Of a stretch of DNA of 64,000 bases, positions 63,861-64,000 are shown piece by piece; position 1 is the first letter of the stretch, and the number at the start of each line of letters is the position of its first letter. The stretch is from Desulfobacteraceae bacterium. GTDB taxonomy: Bacteria > Desulfobacterota > Desulfobacteria > Desulfobacterales > Desulfobacteraceae. The notes under the pieces are model-generated. The model did not search any database and was not told the DNA's origin. It was given only the letters and a program-made list of their open reading frames with translations. Location: positions 264,545 through 328,544 of the forward strand of contig JADGFI010000005.1 in the NCBI GenBank assembly GCA_016743945.1, written 5' to 3'. The translations under genes and the position numbers were made by a program.

Positions 63861-63915
63861 TATATATGTCGACAATATATATATATTTAAAATATCTATA
63901 TTGTCGACATATATA
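63861..63915. promoter_or_regulatory. 19-base perfect inverted repeat upstream of the M20-Dpp operon
   Basis: TATATATGTCGACAATATA (63861-63879) is repeated as its exact reverse complement at 63897-63915, separated by 17 bases. Each arm has the core TTGTCGACA or TGTCGACAA, similar to operators of FCD-type GntR regulators (TTGT-nn-ACAA). A third TGTCGAC lies at 63717-63723. The 393-base stretch 63608-64000 is otherwise AT-rich with no supported gene. Confidence 0.55.
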
Positions 63916-64000
63916 ATGCGCTATGAAAATACAGATCTTTAAAAAAATGGCAAGAGATAATTTAATGACCAAATTGATAGAGGTCGGGAAGGGCTAAGCC

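Noticed and set aside
63923..63997. 24-codon open frame starting ATGAAAATACAG at the right edge
   Set aside because: No ribosome binding site and no recognisable peptide features; the position overlaps a presumed regulatory region.
1..64000. CRISPR arrays, tRNA or rRNA genes, prophage
   Set aside because: No regularly spaced direct repeats, tRNA-like cloverleaf or phage structural genes were noticed on reading both strands.

Overview
The window is bacterial, of moderate GC, and gene-dense with long same-strand operons. Gene content fits an anaerobic member of the Desulfobacterota, most likely a Desulfobacteraceae-type sulfate reducer: TatT-type TRAP accessory lipoprotein, DUF3450/TtpC TonB modules, CbiZ corrinoid salvage, a UroD/MtaA-family protein, FloA with NfeD, and a radical SAM/SPASM protein. 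This assignment is inferred from family content; no rRNA or tRNA is present to confirm it.

Layout. (1) 1-10780, minus strand: a cobalamin-riboswitch-controlled corrinoid uptake operon. It reads riboswitch, 99-aa repeat protein, secreted BtuF-CbiZ fusion, second BtuF, BtuC, BtuD, TonB receptor, DUF3450, TtpC-type ExbB, ExbB, ExbD (cut by the window edge). Receptor, ABC importer, remodelling enzyme and a private TonB motor thus share one switch. (2) 10878-17675, minus: radical SAM protein, purF, carB, carA, with a structured carA leader. (3) 18024-22712: a methyltransferase, a coiled-coil protein, a copy of a dispersed repeat, and glnE. (4) 22800-30836, plus: a leader with an intrinsic terminator, then a TonB receptor and a Nik/Dpp-type ABC importer with an embedded SAM methyltransferase, probably for metal-chelate or peptide uptake. 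(5) 30865-34587, minus: TRAP transporter dctPQM with tatT. (6) 34948-38515, plus: long NfeD, short NfeD, FloA, a membrane-anchored protein. (7) 38545-48231, plus: a methyltransferase, then a nine-gene envelope cluster (three exported or lipoprotein genes, TPR-like protein, PEGA plus FGE-like protein, 48-aa membrane peptide, MotA/TolQ/ExbB-like protein, two vWA proteins). (8) 48375-52938: DUF4405 protein, a split permease with a NifX-like domain, an amine oxidase and a Rossmann protein. (9) 52939-56799: a decayed region with a Lon-like fragment, the second dispersed repeat, a GntR regulator, a UroD-family gene and a transposase remnant. (10) 56800-64000, minus: an M20 amidohydrolase with a Dpp/Opp ABC importer, preceded by a 19-bp perfect inverted repeat that looks like an operator.

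The best candidate for an undescribed system is 39298-48231. An ExbB/MotA-type channel subunit is followed by two paralogous vWA proteins. Each vWA protein starts with a transmembrane segment carrying an Asp and the shared motif FLDI-SCG-GA, where ExbD or MotB would carry its proton-binding Asp. I propose a proton-driven envelope motor whose output domains are vWA folds and whose periplasmic partners are the lipoproteins and the PEGA/FGE-like protein. The secreted BtuF-CbiZ fusion, interrupted by an 11-base poly-C tract, is the second most interesting item.
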